Source: Miltoncostaea sp036826475
Lineage (GTDB): Bacteria > Actinomycetota > Thermoleophilia > Miltoncostaeales > Miltoncostaeaceae
Reading direction: 5' to 3'
Assembly (NCBI GenBank): GCA_036826475.1
Contig: DAISWG010000005.1
Span: 1-64,000, forward strand
DNA length: 64,000 bases
Of this stretch, positions 8,136 through 16,416 are shown in pieces. Under the pieces are notes generated by a model that had not been told where the DNA came from, made no database searches, and saw only the letters and a program-made list of their open reading frames with translations. Made by a program: the position numbers and the translations under genes. The number at the start of each line of letters is the position of its first letter. Position 1 is the first letter of the stretch.

Positions 8136-8944
8136 TCGCGGAAGGCTCCGGGCTTGTACTGGACGACGCGCGACGCGGCATCGGAGAGCCCGGCGCGCGC
8201 CTCGACCATCGCACGGTAGACCCCCGGCGCACCCAGGGTGAAGCGCGCCCGTCCGGCCGAGAGCCGCCGCTCGGCGACCATCTCCCAGCGGTACGTGTCC
8301 AGGTCGAGCTGCTCCAGGTGCACGACGCCCCCGCCGGCGGGACGCACGCGCACCGCGACGCGCGCGCCGTCGCGGGTCACCACCACCGCCGGCTGCACCA
8401 CCGCGCGGATGCTGGGGCTCACGGCGTCGCCCACCACGGCGCGGAACGCCGTCCGCGCGCTGAGCTGCGGACCGGCGAGCGAGAAGGCGCCGTTCGAGCC
8501 GGTGGCGGCGACGCCCACCTCCTCCCACGCCCCGGGGACGCGGCGCTCCAGGTGGACGACGGAGCCCTCCGCCGCCTCGGGGACGGTCCCGCTGAGCGCC
8601 GGCCGCCCGCCGACGGTGACCGGCGGGGGCACGGCGAGCGAGACCAGCGACACCGTGACCGTGCCGCGCATGAAGGCGTGGAAGGTGCAGTGGTAGGCGT
8701 AGACGCCGGGGGCGGTGGGCGCGGCGACGGTGAACCGGTCGCCCGGGATGAGGGTGGGGGAGTGGAACGCCCCGCCGTCGGCGGTCACGGTGTGGCGGGT
8801 GCGGCCGCCCTGGGTCCATGTGACCGTGGTACCGGGCGCCACCACCACCGCGCTCGGGGCGTAGCCGGCGTCCGAGATCGCGACGGTCCGGACCGCCGCC
8901 GCCGGCACGTCCGGCGTGGCGGGGTGCTGCGCGAGCGCGATCAC
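8132..8944 (-). CDS. Cupredoxin with C-terminal Ig-like region, no signal peptide of its own
   Basis: A 270-residue frame. Residues about 18-100 are a plastocyanin-like domain with the full type-1 copper set: His51 (RTRHTV), Cys86, His89 and Met92 (HCTFHAFM). Residues about 105-265 look like one or two beta-sandwich domains rich in Val and Arg. No signal peptide follows the GTG start, which is odd for a copper protein. The start overlaps the laccase stop (GTGA), and a one-base change would fuse the two into a single secreted protein of about 570 residues. It could be a separate protein, a -1 frameshift product, or a fusion broken by a sequencing error. Confidence 0.8.
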   Translation of the reverse strand: MIALAQHPATPDVPAAAVRTVAISDAGYAPSAVVVAPGTTVTWTQGGRTRHTVTADGGAFHSPTLIPGDRFTVAAPTAPGVYAYHCTFHAFMRGTVTVSLVSLAVPPPVTVGGRPALSGTVPEAAEGSVVHLERRVPGAWEEVGVAATGSNGAFSLAGPQLSARTAFRAVVGDAVSPSIRAVVQPAVVVTRDGARVAVRVRPAGGGVVHLEQLDLDTYRWEMVAERRLSAGRARFTLGAPGVYRAMVEARAGLSDAASRVVQYKPGAFRE

Positions 8945-9843
8945 CGGGTCACCCGGTAGAGGCCGATCATCCCGTTGTCCTGGTGCGACTCGACGTGGCA
9001 GTGCCAGTACCAGGTGCCGGGCGCGTCCTCGCGGAAGCGCACCTTGAGCGTGCTGGACGGGCCGAGCAGCTCGGAGTCGGTGGGCACGCCGTCGCGCAGC
9101 CACCGGTGACCGTGGACGTGGAAGACGTGGAAGTTCTCGCCGAGCGCGACGACGTCCCACTGCACCAGCTCGCCGACCTTGGCGTGGAACGTGGGCGTGT
9201 TGCCGATGAACGCGCGCCCGTTGATCGTGTCGAAGCCCTTCTGGTTGTTGAGGTACACCACGAACTCGCGGTCGGGCTTCGGTTCGCCCGGCTCGGGGAT
9301 CACGATCGTCCCGAAGAGCCCGAGCTCGATCGACTGGTGCATGCTCGTGGAGTGGTCGTGGTAGGGCCACACGCCGTAGGAGTCCTTGACCGCCTTCAGG
9401 CGGTAGGTCCAGCTCTTGCCGACCGGCACGTTGCCCCCGCCGGCCGAGCGGTAGGGGATGAACGCCCCGTCGCTCGACGGCGCGTATTTGAACGCGTGGA
9501 AGTGCATGGAGTGCGGCAGCCCGTAGTGGTGGTCACGGTTGCGGAAGTGGACGATGACGGTGTCGCCCACGTCCGCGCGGATCGTGGGGCCGGGCATGCC
9601 GTCGTTGTCGCCGGACTGGGCCGTGTTCGGCCACGGCCTGCGGAAGCCCTTGGTGTAGCGCCGGTAGACCACGGCGGTGAACGTGCGGTCGGCGGGGGCG
9701 ATGCGCGTGCCCATGACCGGGTCGCCGCCGTTGGGGGCGACGTCCCACCGCGTGTTGACCGCCGCGATCCAGTACTCGCGGGTGGCGGCCTCCGCCGGGG
9801 TGGAGCCCATCAGGACCCACGCCAGGACGAGGGCCAGACACAC
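8941..9843 (-). CDS. Two-domain multicopper oxidase (small-laccase type)
   Basis: A 300-residue secreted oxidase. A short signal peptide ends near residue 20 (PAEAA). All four copper-binding clusters are visible: HFH at 114-116, HDH at 162-164, a His cluster at 239-246 (HVFHVHGH) and HCH at 281-283 with His287 and Met292. The type-1 site is thus in the second domain, as in trimeric small laccases. Such enzymes oxidise phenols, metals or cupredoxins and reduce oxygen to water. The GTG start is the first base after a 12-bp hairpin, with no visible ribosome-binding site, so expression may be controlled by that hairpin. It heads the laccase-cupredoxin-SCO1 string. Confidence 0.88.
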   Translation of the reverse strand: MCLALVLAWVLMGSTPAEAATREYWIAAVNTRWDVAPNGGDPVMGTRIAPADRTFTAVVYRRYTKGFRRPWPNTAQSGDNDGMPGPTIRADVGDTVIVHFRNRDHHYGLPHSMHFHAFKYAPSSDGAFIPYRSAGGGNVPVGKSWTYRLKAVKDSYGVWPYHDHSTSMHQSIELGLFGTIVIPEPGEPKPDREFVVYLNNQKGFDTINGRAFIGNTPTFHAKVGELVQWDVVALGENFHVFHVHGHRWLRDGVPTDSELLGPSSTLKVRFREDAPGTWYWHCHVESHQDNGMIGLYRVTR

Positions 9844-9870
9844 GACGGCCGGCCCGAGGGCCGGCCGTCG
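9843..9870 (-). terminator. 12-bp perfect hairpin between double-cupredoxin A and the laccase
   Basis: Stem CGACGGCCGGCC pairs with its exact complement around a CGAG loop. There is no T tract. On the minus strand it lies after the cupredoxin A stop (9887), and its last base is the first base of the laccase GTG. It can act as a terminator or attenuator and would bury any ribosome-binding site. Confidence 0.65.
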
Positions 9871-9886
9871 CTGGAGCGGGTGTGCG

Positions 9887-10945
9887 CTAGCTGACAGTGA
9901 TCGTGCCCTGCATCTCGGGGTGCACGATGCAGTGGTACTGGTACGTGCCCGCCACGGGGAACGTGACGGTGAAGCTGCTCGGGGTGTTGGGCACCGTGCC
10001 CTTGTCCGCGAGGAGTCCGCTGTTGAGGAATCCGTTCCCGTGCGTGGTCGGGGTGAGCGACGGCACCCCGGCCGCCGGCGGGTTGGACGGGTAGGCGCCC
10101 TCGCTGCCCAGGTTGAGGCTCGTGGGGCTCGACGGGAAGAAGTTCTTGGCCACGTTGCCGATGACGAAGGGCTTCGGCCCGAACGTGACCGTGTGGACCT
10201 CGTTGCCGTTGTCCATGGAGAAGGTCACGGCGGTGCCCGCCGGGACCGTCCGGTTCGCCGGGTTGAACGAGAAGCTCTCGGCCTTGCGGTTGCCCGGGCC
10301 GATCGCCACGACGGGGCCGGTGGCCTTGTCGGCCTTCTTGACGATCGCCTTGACCGTCGCCAGCTGCTGCGCCTGCTCGTCGGCGCCGCGCGCCTTGAGC
10401 GCCGCGTTGGTGGCACCGGACCCGTTCACGACCTTGACGGTGCCCTTCATGAACGGGTGCACCGCGCAGCGGATCTGGTAGGTGCCGACCTTGGGGAACG
10501 AGACCGTGAACTTGGGCGCGTTGCCGTCGACCAGGCCGGAGTTGACCGTCTTGCGCCCGTTCGCGACGGTGCCGCCCGACGGCGCCACCGCCGGCACGTT
10601 GACCTGGAGGATCGGCGTCGTGCCGCCCCACCAGTACGGCTGGCCGGCGGGGTCGTTCGTCGCGGGGTTGAGCTGCGCCGACGGCGCGATCAGCCCGGGG
10701 ACTTTGGCGCCCGCCTTCGGGATCACCACGGTGTGGAACCCGAGGATCGTGAAGGCGACCTTGTCGCCCTTGTGAACGGTCACGGTGCTCGGCTGGAGGG
10801 TGTTGAACCCGATGCCGGACCGATCGAAGTTCCCCCAGTTCGCCTTCGCCGTCGCGGCGCTGGCGACGTTGGGGATCAGCAGGCCGGCGGCGACCGCGCC
10901 GGCGCCGAGGAGTACGAGGCGTCCTCGCGTGAGACGCACCGCCAT
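9887..10945 (-). CDS. Secreted double-cupredoxin A
   Basis: A 352-residue exported protein with signal peptide to about residue 30 (VASAA) and two plastocyanin/azurin-like domains, each with a full type-1 copper set: His71, Cys160, His163, Met166, and His251, Cys339, His342, Met345. A 90-residue insertion separates the first His from its Cys in both domains. It is a close paralogue of the next gene upstream (same length, same motif layout). It probably carries electrons outside the membrane, perhaps to the neighbouring laccase (inference). It has its own promoter (11020-11049) and an AAGGGGG ribosome-binding site 6 nt before ATG. Low Cys content means the cysteines present are copper ligands. 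Confidence 0.88.
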   Translation of the reverse strand: MAVRLTRGRLVLLGAGAVAAGLLIPNVASAATAKANWGNFDRSGIGFNTLQPSTVTVHKGDKVAFTILGFHTVVIPKAGAKVPGLIAPSAQLNPATNDPAGQPYWWGGTTPILQVNVPAVAPSGGTVANGRKTVNSGLVDGNAPKFTVSFPKVGTYQIRCAVHPFMKGTVKVVNGSGATNAALKARGADEQAQQLATVKAIVKKADKATGPVVAIGPGNRKAESFSFNPANRTVPAGTAVTFSMDNGNEVHTVTFGPKPFVIGNVAKNFFPSSPTSLNLGSEGAYPSNPPAAGVPSLTPTTHGNGFLNSGLLADKGTVPNTPSSFTVTFPVAGTYQYHCIVHPEMQGTITVS

Positions 10946-10983
10946 GAAGTGCCCCCTTGTTCCGTTCTCCGCCCGGGCCGAGA

Positions 10984-10999
10984 TCGCCGGAAACGGCGA
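10984..10999 (-). promoter_or_regulatory. Leader inverted repeat of cupredoxin A
   Basis: TCGCCG-GAAA-CGGCGA, a 6-bp stem with 4-nt loop, lies in the leader 39 nt before the start. The same 16 bases occur at the same place before cupredoxin B. It may be an operator or an RNA hairpin. Confidence 0.5.
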
Positions 11000-11019
11000 A
11001 CGTGGGCGGAGTGCGCGCG

Positions 11020-11049
11020 ATCGTACGTCGCGCCCGCGATCCGCGTAAA
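11020..11049 (-). promoter_or_regulatory. Promoter of cupredoxin A (TTTACG -18- TACGAT)
   Basis: On the minus strand TTTACG (11049-11044) and TACGAT (11025-11020) are spaced by 18 nt. The paralogue has TTTACC -17- TAGGAT in the equivalent position, followed by the same CGCGC and leader hairpin. Confidence 0.55.
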
Positions 11050-11055
11050 GGCGTC

Positions 11056-11083
11056 CGACGGCCGGCCCGGGAGCCGGCCGTCG
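11056..11083 (-). terminator. Hairpin terminator after cupredoxin B
   Basis: An 11-bp perfect stem (CGACGGCCGGC and complement) with 6-nt loop lies 20 bp after the cupredoxin B stop. The stem sequence is the same as the hairpin after cupredoxin A, so the terminators were duplicated with the genes. Confidence 0.65.
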
Positions 11084-11102
11084 CGCGTACGGAAGGACCC
11101 GG

Positions 11103-12161
11103 TCAGCCGACAGTGATGGTGCCCTTCATGTCGAAGTGGACCAGGCAGTGGTACTGGTAGGTCCCCGCCACCGGGAACGTCACCGTGAAGGTGCTCGGCA
11201 GTCCGAACCCGATGCCGGGGTCCTGGAGCGCGCCGCTGCTCACGAAGCCGTTGCCGTGCGAGGTCGGGGTGACCGCGGGCGGACCCAGGGCCGGGTTGTC
11301 GCTCGGGTAGGCACCCTCGCCGAACACGTCCGCGCCGCTCCCCTCGTACGTCTTCTTGGCCACGGCCGAGAGGAAGGCCTCCGGCCCGAAGGAGGCGGTG
11401 TGGACCTCGTTCTTGCCGCCCATCTTGAACGTGACGGTGCTGCCGACCGGGACGCTCTCGGTGGCCGGCGCGAAGCCGAAGAGCCCGCCGTTCGCGGTCC
11501 CGGGGCCGATCGTGATGGTGGTCCCGTTGCCCTTGCCGGCCTTCGTGACGGCCGTATTGATGGCCTTCGCGTCCTTCGTCTTGTCCGTGACGGCACGCTG
11601 GCGCTGCTTCTTCGCCGTGTCGCCCGAGTCGTCGACCACCTTGACGGTGCCGCGCATGCCGGGGTGGACGACGCAGCGGATCGTGTAGGTCCCGTTCTTC
11701 GTGAAGGTGACCGTGAACTTCGGCGTGTTGCCGTTCAGTGCGCCGGAGGCGATCGTCTTCTTGCCGTTCTGCGTCGTGCCGCCGGATGGGCTGAGCGCCC
11801 GTCCGTTGAGCTGGATCAGCGGCGTCGTCCCACCCCACCAGTACGGGGCGCCGGCGGGATCGTTGAACGGCGGGTTGAGGGTGCTCGACGGGCCGACGAG
11901 CGCCGGGAGCTTCTTCTCGTTGCCCTTCTTCGTCACGACCACGGTGTGGAACCCGAGGATCGTCCACTGGACCTTGTCGCCCCTGCTGACCGTCACCTGA
12001 TGCGGATACTGCGCCGTGAACTCGGTCGGGGGCTTGTTGGCGAAGTCCCCCCAGAGCACCTTGGTGGTCGCCGCGCTGGCCATGCTCGGCACGAGGAACG
12101 TTGCGACGATCGCGCCGGCGCCGATGAGTACGAGGCGTCCCCGCGTTGAACGCACCGCCAT
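11103..12161 (-). CDS. Secreted double-cupredoxin B
   Basis: A 352-residue paralogue of cupredoxin A, with signal peptide (MASAA near residue 31) and two copper sites: His72, Cys163, His166, Met169, and His254, Cys339, His342, Met345. The final block YQYHCLVHFDMKG has Phe-Asp in place of the Pro-Glu of A, which may tune the site. A Lys/Thr-rich linker (residues 183-215) joins the domains. Promoter, leader inverted repeat, ribosome-binding site and terminator stem are all shared with gene A, so the pair arose by tandem duplication of a whole transcription unit. ATG has AAGGGGG 6 nt upstream. Confidence 0.88.
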   Translation of the reverse strand: MAVRSTRGRLVLIGAGAIVATFLVPSMASAATTKVLWGDFANKPPTEFTAQYPHQVTVSRGDKVQWTILGFHTVVVTKKGNEKKLPALVGPSSTLNPPFNDPAGAPYWWGGTTPLIQLNGRALSPSGGTTQNGKKTIASGALNGNTPKFTVTFTKNGTYTIRCVVHPGMRGTVKVVDDSGDTAKKQRQRAVTDKTKDAKAINTAVTKAGKGNGTTITIGPGTANGGLFGFAPATESVPVGSTVTFKMGGKNEVHTASFGPEAFLSAVAKKTYEGSGADVFGEGAYPSDNPALGPPAVTPTSHGNGFVSSGALQDPGIGFGLPSTFTVTFPVAGTYQYHCLVHFDMKGTITVG

Positions 12162-12198
12162 GAAGTGCCCCCTTGTTCCGTCCTCCGCCGGGCCGAAA

Positions 12199-12214
12199 TC
12201 GCCGGAAACGGCGA
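12199..12214 (-). promoter_or_regulatory. Leader inverted repeat of cupredoxin B
   Basis: The same 16-bp TCGCCGGAAACGGCGA as at 10984-10999, 37 nt before the cupredoxin B start. Confidence 0.5.
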
Positions 12215-12234
12215 GGAGGCGGAGGTCGGGCGCG

Positions 12235-12263
12235 ATCCTATGGCCGGCCGATCAATTGGTAAA
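12235..12263 (-). promoter_or_regulatory. Promoter of cupredoxin B (TTTACC -17- TAGGAT)
   Basis: TTTACC (12263-12258) and TAGGAT (12240-12235) on the minus strand, 17-nt spacer, giving a leader of about 65 nt. Conservation with the gene A promoter supports it. Confidence 0.55.
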
Positions 12264-12514
12264 GACTTCTCATGAATGACGTCGGCCCACCGGAGATCAT
12301 CCCTGCGGATGACGCGGCGCCCGGCGGCTGTCGCCGTGCGGATTCCGGTGACGCGCGACATCGCGTGGTCTCTCCGAATCCCTCCATCGGGGGATGAAGC
12401 CGGCCTTCAGGGCGACGATGCATGCCGTGCGGGACGGCGCACGCGAACGAGGGCTCCTCGATCGGCGAGCGTCGCGACCGGCCGTCCGGAGGGCACCCGG
12501 GAGGCCGGATCACC
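12264..12514. other. Intergenic stretch without a recognised gene
   Basis: About 250 bp between the cupredoxin B promoter and the aldehyde dehydrogenase terminator. Frames through it are short and have no family resemblance; no structured RNA is recognised. Confidence 0.5.
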
Positions 12515-12544
12515 GGAGGGGGCGGGCGGGACCCCGCCCCCTCC
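12515..12544 (-). terminator. 12-bp hairpin terminator of aldehyde dehydrogenase
   Basis: GGAGGGGGCGGG pairs perfectly with its complement over a 6-nt loop, about 30 bp after the stop. A second smaller hairpin (12566-12583) encloses the stop codon itself in its loop. Confidence 0.6.
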
Positions 12545-12573
12545 GAACGCACCGCCTGGGGCCGGCCCCGGGG

Positions 12574-14022
<1,449 letters not shown>

Positions 14023-14111
14023 CGCTGGAACCCCGTTCCTCGTCGCCGTTGACGGTGTCGAGGATACCCGCGCGGGTACTGTCCCAGACGACGTCCCGGA
14101 GGGAGGCGCGG

Positions 14112-15746
14112 GTGCAGGCGGCGGTTCTGATGGTGCGGTGCCTGGAGGCCGAGGGCGTGGAGCGGATCTACGCGATCCCGGGGGAGGAGACCCTCGAGAT
14201 CGTCGAGGCGCTGCGGGAGTCGCCGATCGAGATCGTCATCGTCCGCCACGAGCAGGGCGCGGCGTTCATGGCCGACGTGCACGGCCGCCTGACCGGCCGG
14301 GCGGGCGTGTGCCTGGGGACCCTGGGGCCGGGGGCGACGAACCTGATCACCGGCATCGGCGACGCGTACCTCGACTACGCCCCGATGGTGGCGATCACCG
14401 GGCAGGTGCGGCTCGACCTGGTCCACAAGGAGAGCCACCAGTACGTGGACGTGGTGGACATGCTGCGGCCGGTCACGAAGTGGAACGCCCGCATCGAGCG
14501 CCCCGAGACGGTGCCGGAGGTGATGCGCAAGGCGTTCAAGCTGGCGGAGGCGGAGCGGCCGGGGCCGACCCATCTGGAGCTGTCGGAGACGATCGCGGCG
14601 GCCGACCTGCCGTCGTCGAGCCGCCCGCTGGTGCGCAGCGCGCCGGGGGTGAGCCTCCCCGACCCGGATGCGGTGCGGGCGGCGGCGGCGCTGATCCGCG
14701 GGGCGCGCCGTCCGGTGATCATCACGGGCAACGGCGTGATCCGCGCGGGCGCGTCGCCCAGCCTGCGTGCGCTCTGCGCGCACGCGGGGATCCCGGCGAG
14801 CCCGACGTTCATGGGCAAGGGGGCCCTCGACGACCGCTCGCTGCTGTCCCTGCCGGCGGTGGGGCTCCAGGCGCGCGACTCGATGACCGCCGGTCTGGAC
14901 GAGGCGGACGTGGTGGTGTGCGTCGGCTACGACCTGGTGGAGTTCGGCCCGGCGGGGTGGAACCCCGGCAACGACAAGCGGATCGTCCACGTGGACGCGC
15001 GGCCGGCCGAGGTCGACGCGCACTACATCCCGGAGGTGGAGGTGGTCGCCACCATCGGCGACGCCCTCGACGCGCTGCGGGACGAGCTGCCGGCGGGCGA
15101 CGAGCCGGCGTTCGCGACGCGGCTGCGGGTGTCGGTCACCACGGAGTTGCGGGCGCTGGCGGAGCGCCCGGGGCTGGTGAGCCCGCAGGCGGCGATCGTC
15201 GCGATCCGCGATGCGATGGCGCCGGACGACGTCCTGGTCTCGGACGTGGGGGCCCACAAGCTGTGGCTGGGGCGCCTGTTCCCGGCGTACGAGCCGAACA
15301 CGGTGATCATCAGCAACGGGTTCGCCACGATGGGGATCGGCCTGCCGGGCGCGATCGCCGCATCCTTCGCCCGGCCGGACGTCCGCGTGGTGAGCGTGTC
15401 CGGTGACGGCGGCTTCATGATGAACGTGCAGGAGATGGAGACCGCGACCCGCCTGGGGCTGCCGGTGAACGTGGTGGTGTGGGTGGACGGCGCGTACGGC
15501 GTGATCGGGTGGAAGCAGGAGCGCCGCTTCGGCCGCACCCATGCGATCGAGTTCGGCAACCCGGTGTGGGGGGACCTGGCCCGCGCCTTCGGCTGGAGCC
15601 ACCGCCACGCGACCGACGCGGCCGCGGTGGGGGACGCCCTGCGCGCCGCGATGGCGGAGGACGGCCCGTCCCTCGTCACCGTCCCGATCGACTACCGCCA
15701 GAACGCCCGCCTCGTCAACCTGGGGGAACCGGCGCTCGGGGCCTGA
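14112..15746 (+). CDS. Acetolactate synthase-like ThDP enzyme
   Basis: A 544-residue ThDP enzyme with the three-domain fold: N-terminal pyrimidine-binding domain with catalytic Glu47 (VRHEQGAAF), central domain with a Rossmann-like fold, and C-terminal pyrophosphate domain with GDGGFMMN near residue 435. The motif IPGEETLEI near residue 22 departs from the usual 'PGG' of biosynthetic acetolactate synthase, and no regulatory small subunit or ilvC follows. It is therefore more likely a catabolic or specialised 2-oxo-acid carboligase/decarboxylase. Start GTG is set by GGAGGGAGG 5 nt upstream. It is followed after 4 nt by an SRPBCC gene. Confidence 0.85.
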   Translation: MQAAVLMVRCLEAEGVERIYAIPGEETLEIVEALRESPIEIVIVRHEQGAAFMADVHGRLTGRAGVCLGTLGPGATNLITGIGDAYLDYAPMVAITGQVRLDLVHKESHQYVDVVDMLRPVTKWNARIERPETVPEVMRKAFKLAEAERPGPTHLELSETIAAADLPSSSRPLVRSAPGVSLPDPDAVRAAAALIRGARRPVIITGNGVIRAGASPSLRALCAHAGIPASPTFMGKGALDDRSLLSLPAVGLQARDSMTAGLDEADVVVCVGYDLVEFGPAGWNPGNDKRIVHVDARPAEVDAHYIPEVEVVATIGDALDALRDELPAGDEPAFATRLRVSVTTELRALAERPGLVSPQAAIVAIRDAMAPDDVLVSDVGAHKLWLGRLFPAYEPNTVIISNGFATMGIGLPGAIAASFARPDVRVVSVSGDGGFMMNVQEMETATRLGLPVNVVVWVDGAYGVIGWKQERRFGRTHAIEFGNPVWGDLARAFGWSHRHATDAAAVGDALRAAMAEDGPSLVTVPIDYRQNARLVNLGEPALGA

Positions 15747-15750
15747 GCCG

Positions 15751-16254
15751 GTGGGGGACTTCCAGTACCGGTTCCTGGATCGCTGGCACGTGCCGGCGGA
15801 CCCCGGGCTGACGTGGGACGTGCTGGGCGAGGCGCTCCTCTACCCGGAGTGGTGGCGGTCGTTCTGCCTGCGCGCCGAGGGCGACGGGGGCCCGCCGGCG
15901 CCGGGCAGGCGGGTGCGGCTGCTGGTGCGGGGCTTCCTGCCGTACCGGGTGTGCCTGGAGATGGAGTGCCTGGAGGCGGAGCGCCCGCGCCGGCTGGCCT
16001 CCCGCGTGGGCGGCGACCTGGTGGGGACCGGCACCTGGACGCTGGAGCCGGCCCCCGGTGGCGGCACGGACGCCACGCTCGACTGGCGCCCCGCCGTGAG
16101 CCGGCCCCTCCTGCGGGGGCTCACCCCGGTGGCGCGTCCCCTGCTGCGCTCCAACCACACCTGGGCCATGCGCCGCGGCCAGCGCGAGATCGTCCCCTGG
16201 GTCGCGGATCCGGACGGGGTCCACCGCGCCATCGCGGCCACCCGGTCGGGCTGA
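15751..16254 (+). CDS. SRPBCC/START-like lipid or polyketide-binding protein
   Basis: A 167-residue protein of the SRPBCC (polyketide cyclase/dehydrase) helix-grip fold: YRFLDRWHVP at the N-terminus, a Pro-Glu-Trp-Trp turn near residue 35, central beta strands and a long C-terminal helix with GQREIVPW. Such proteins bind hydrophobic ligands in a cavity, and a few are cyclases. GTG start 4 nt after the upstream stop implies co-transcription with the ThDP enzyme. The ligand is unknown. Confidence 0.75.
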   Translation: MGDFQYRFLDRWHVPADPGLTWDVLGEALLYPEWWRSFCLRAEGDGGPPAPGRRVRLLVRGFLPYRVCLEMECLEAERPRRLASRVGGDLVGTGTWTLEPAPGGGTDATLDWRPAVSRPLLRGLTPVARPLLRSNHTWAMRRGQREIVPWVADPDGVHRAIAATRSG

Positions 16255-16378
16255 ACTCACCTCCCGCGTCCCCGGTCCGTTCATGGTTGAGGTGGTGCCA
16301 CCCCCACCATCCCTCCACCCGGAGCCCCGAGACGCGGACGCCGGACCCCTCCATGGGAGCGCAGGACCCCCTGATCGA

Positions 16379-16401
16379 TCGTGGATCCCGTCAGTCCACG
16401 A
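16379..16401. promoter_or_regulatory. Inverted repeat before the MmpL operon
   Basis: TCGTGGA and TCCACGA separated by 9 nt, ending 2 nt before the GAAGGGA ribosome-binding site. Possible operator or leader hairpin. Confidence 0.3.
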
Positions 16402-16416
16402 CCGAAGGGACTCCTC

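Noticed and set aside
7404..8219. Long open frames crossing the N gap and the antisense of the SCO1 gene
   Set aside because: They depend on unknown bases and on high-GC antisense frames; composition and motifs lie on the minus strand.
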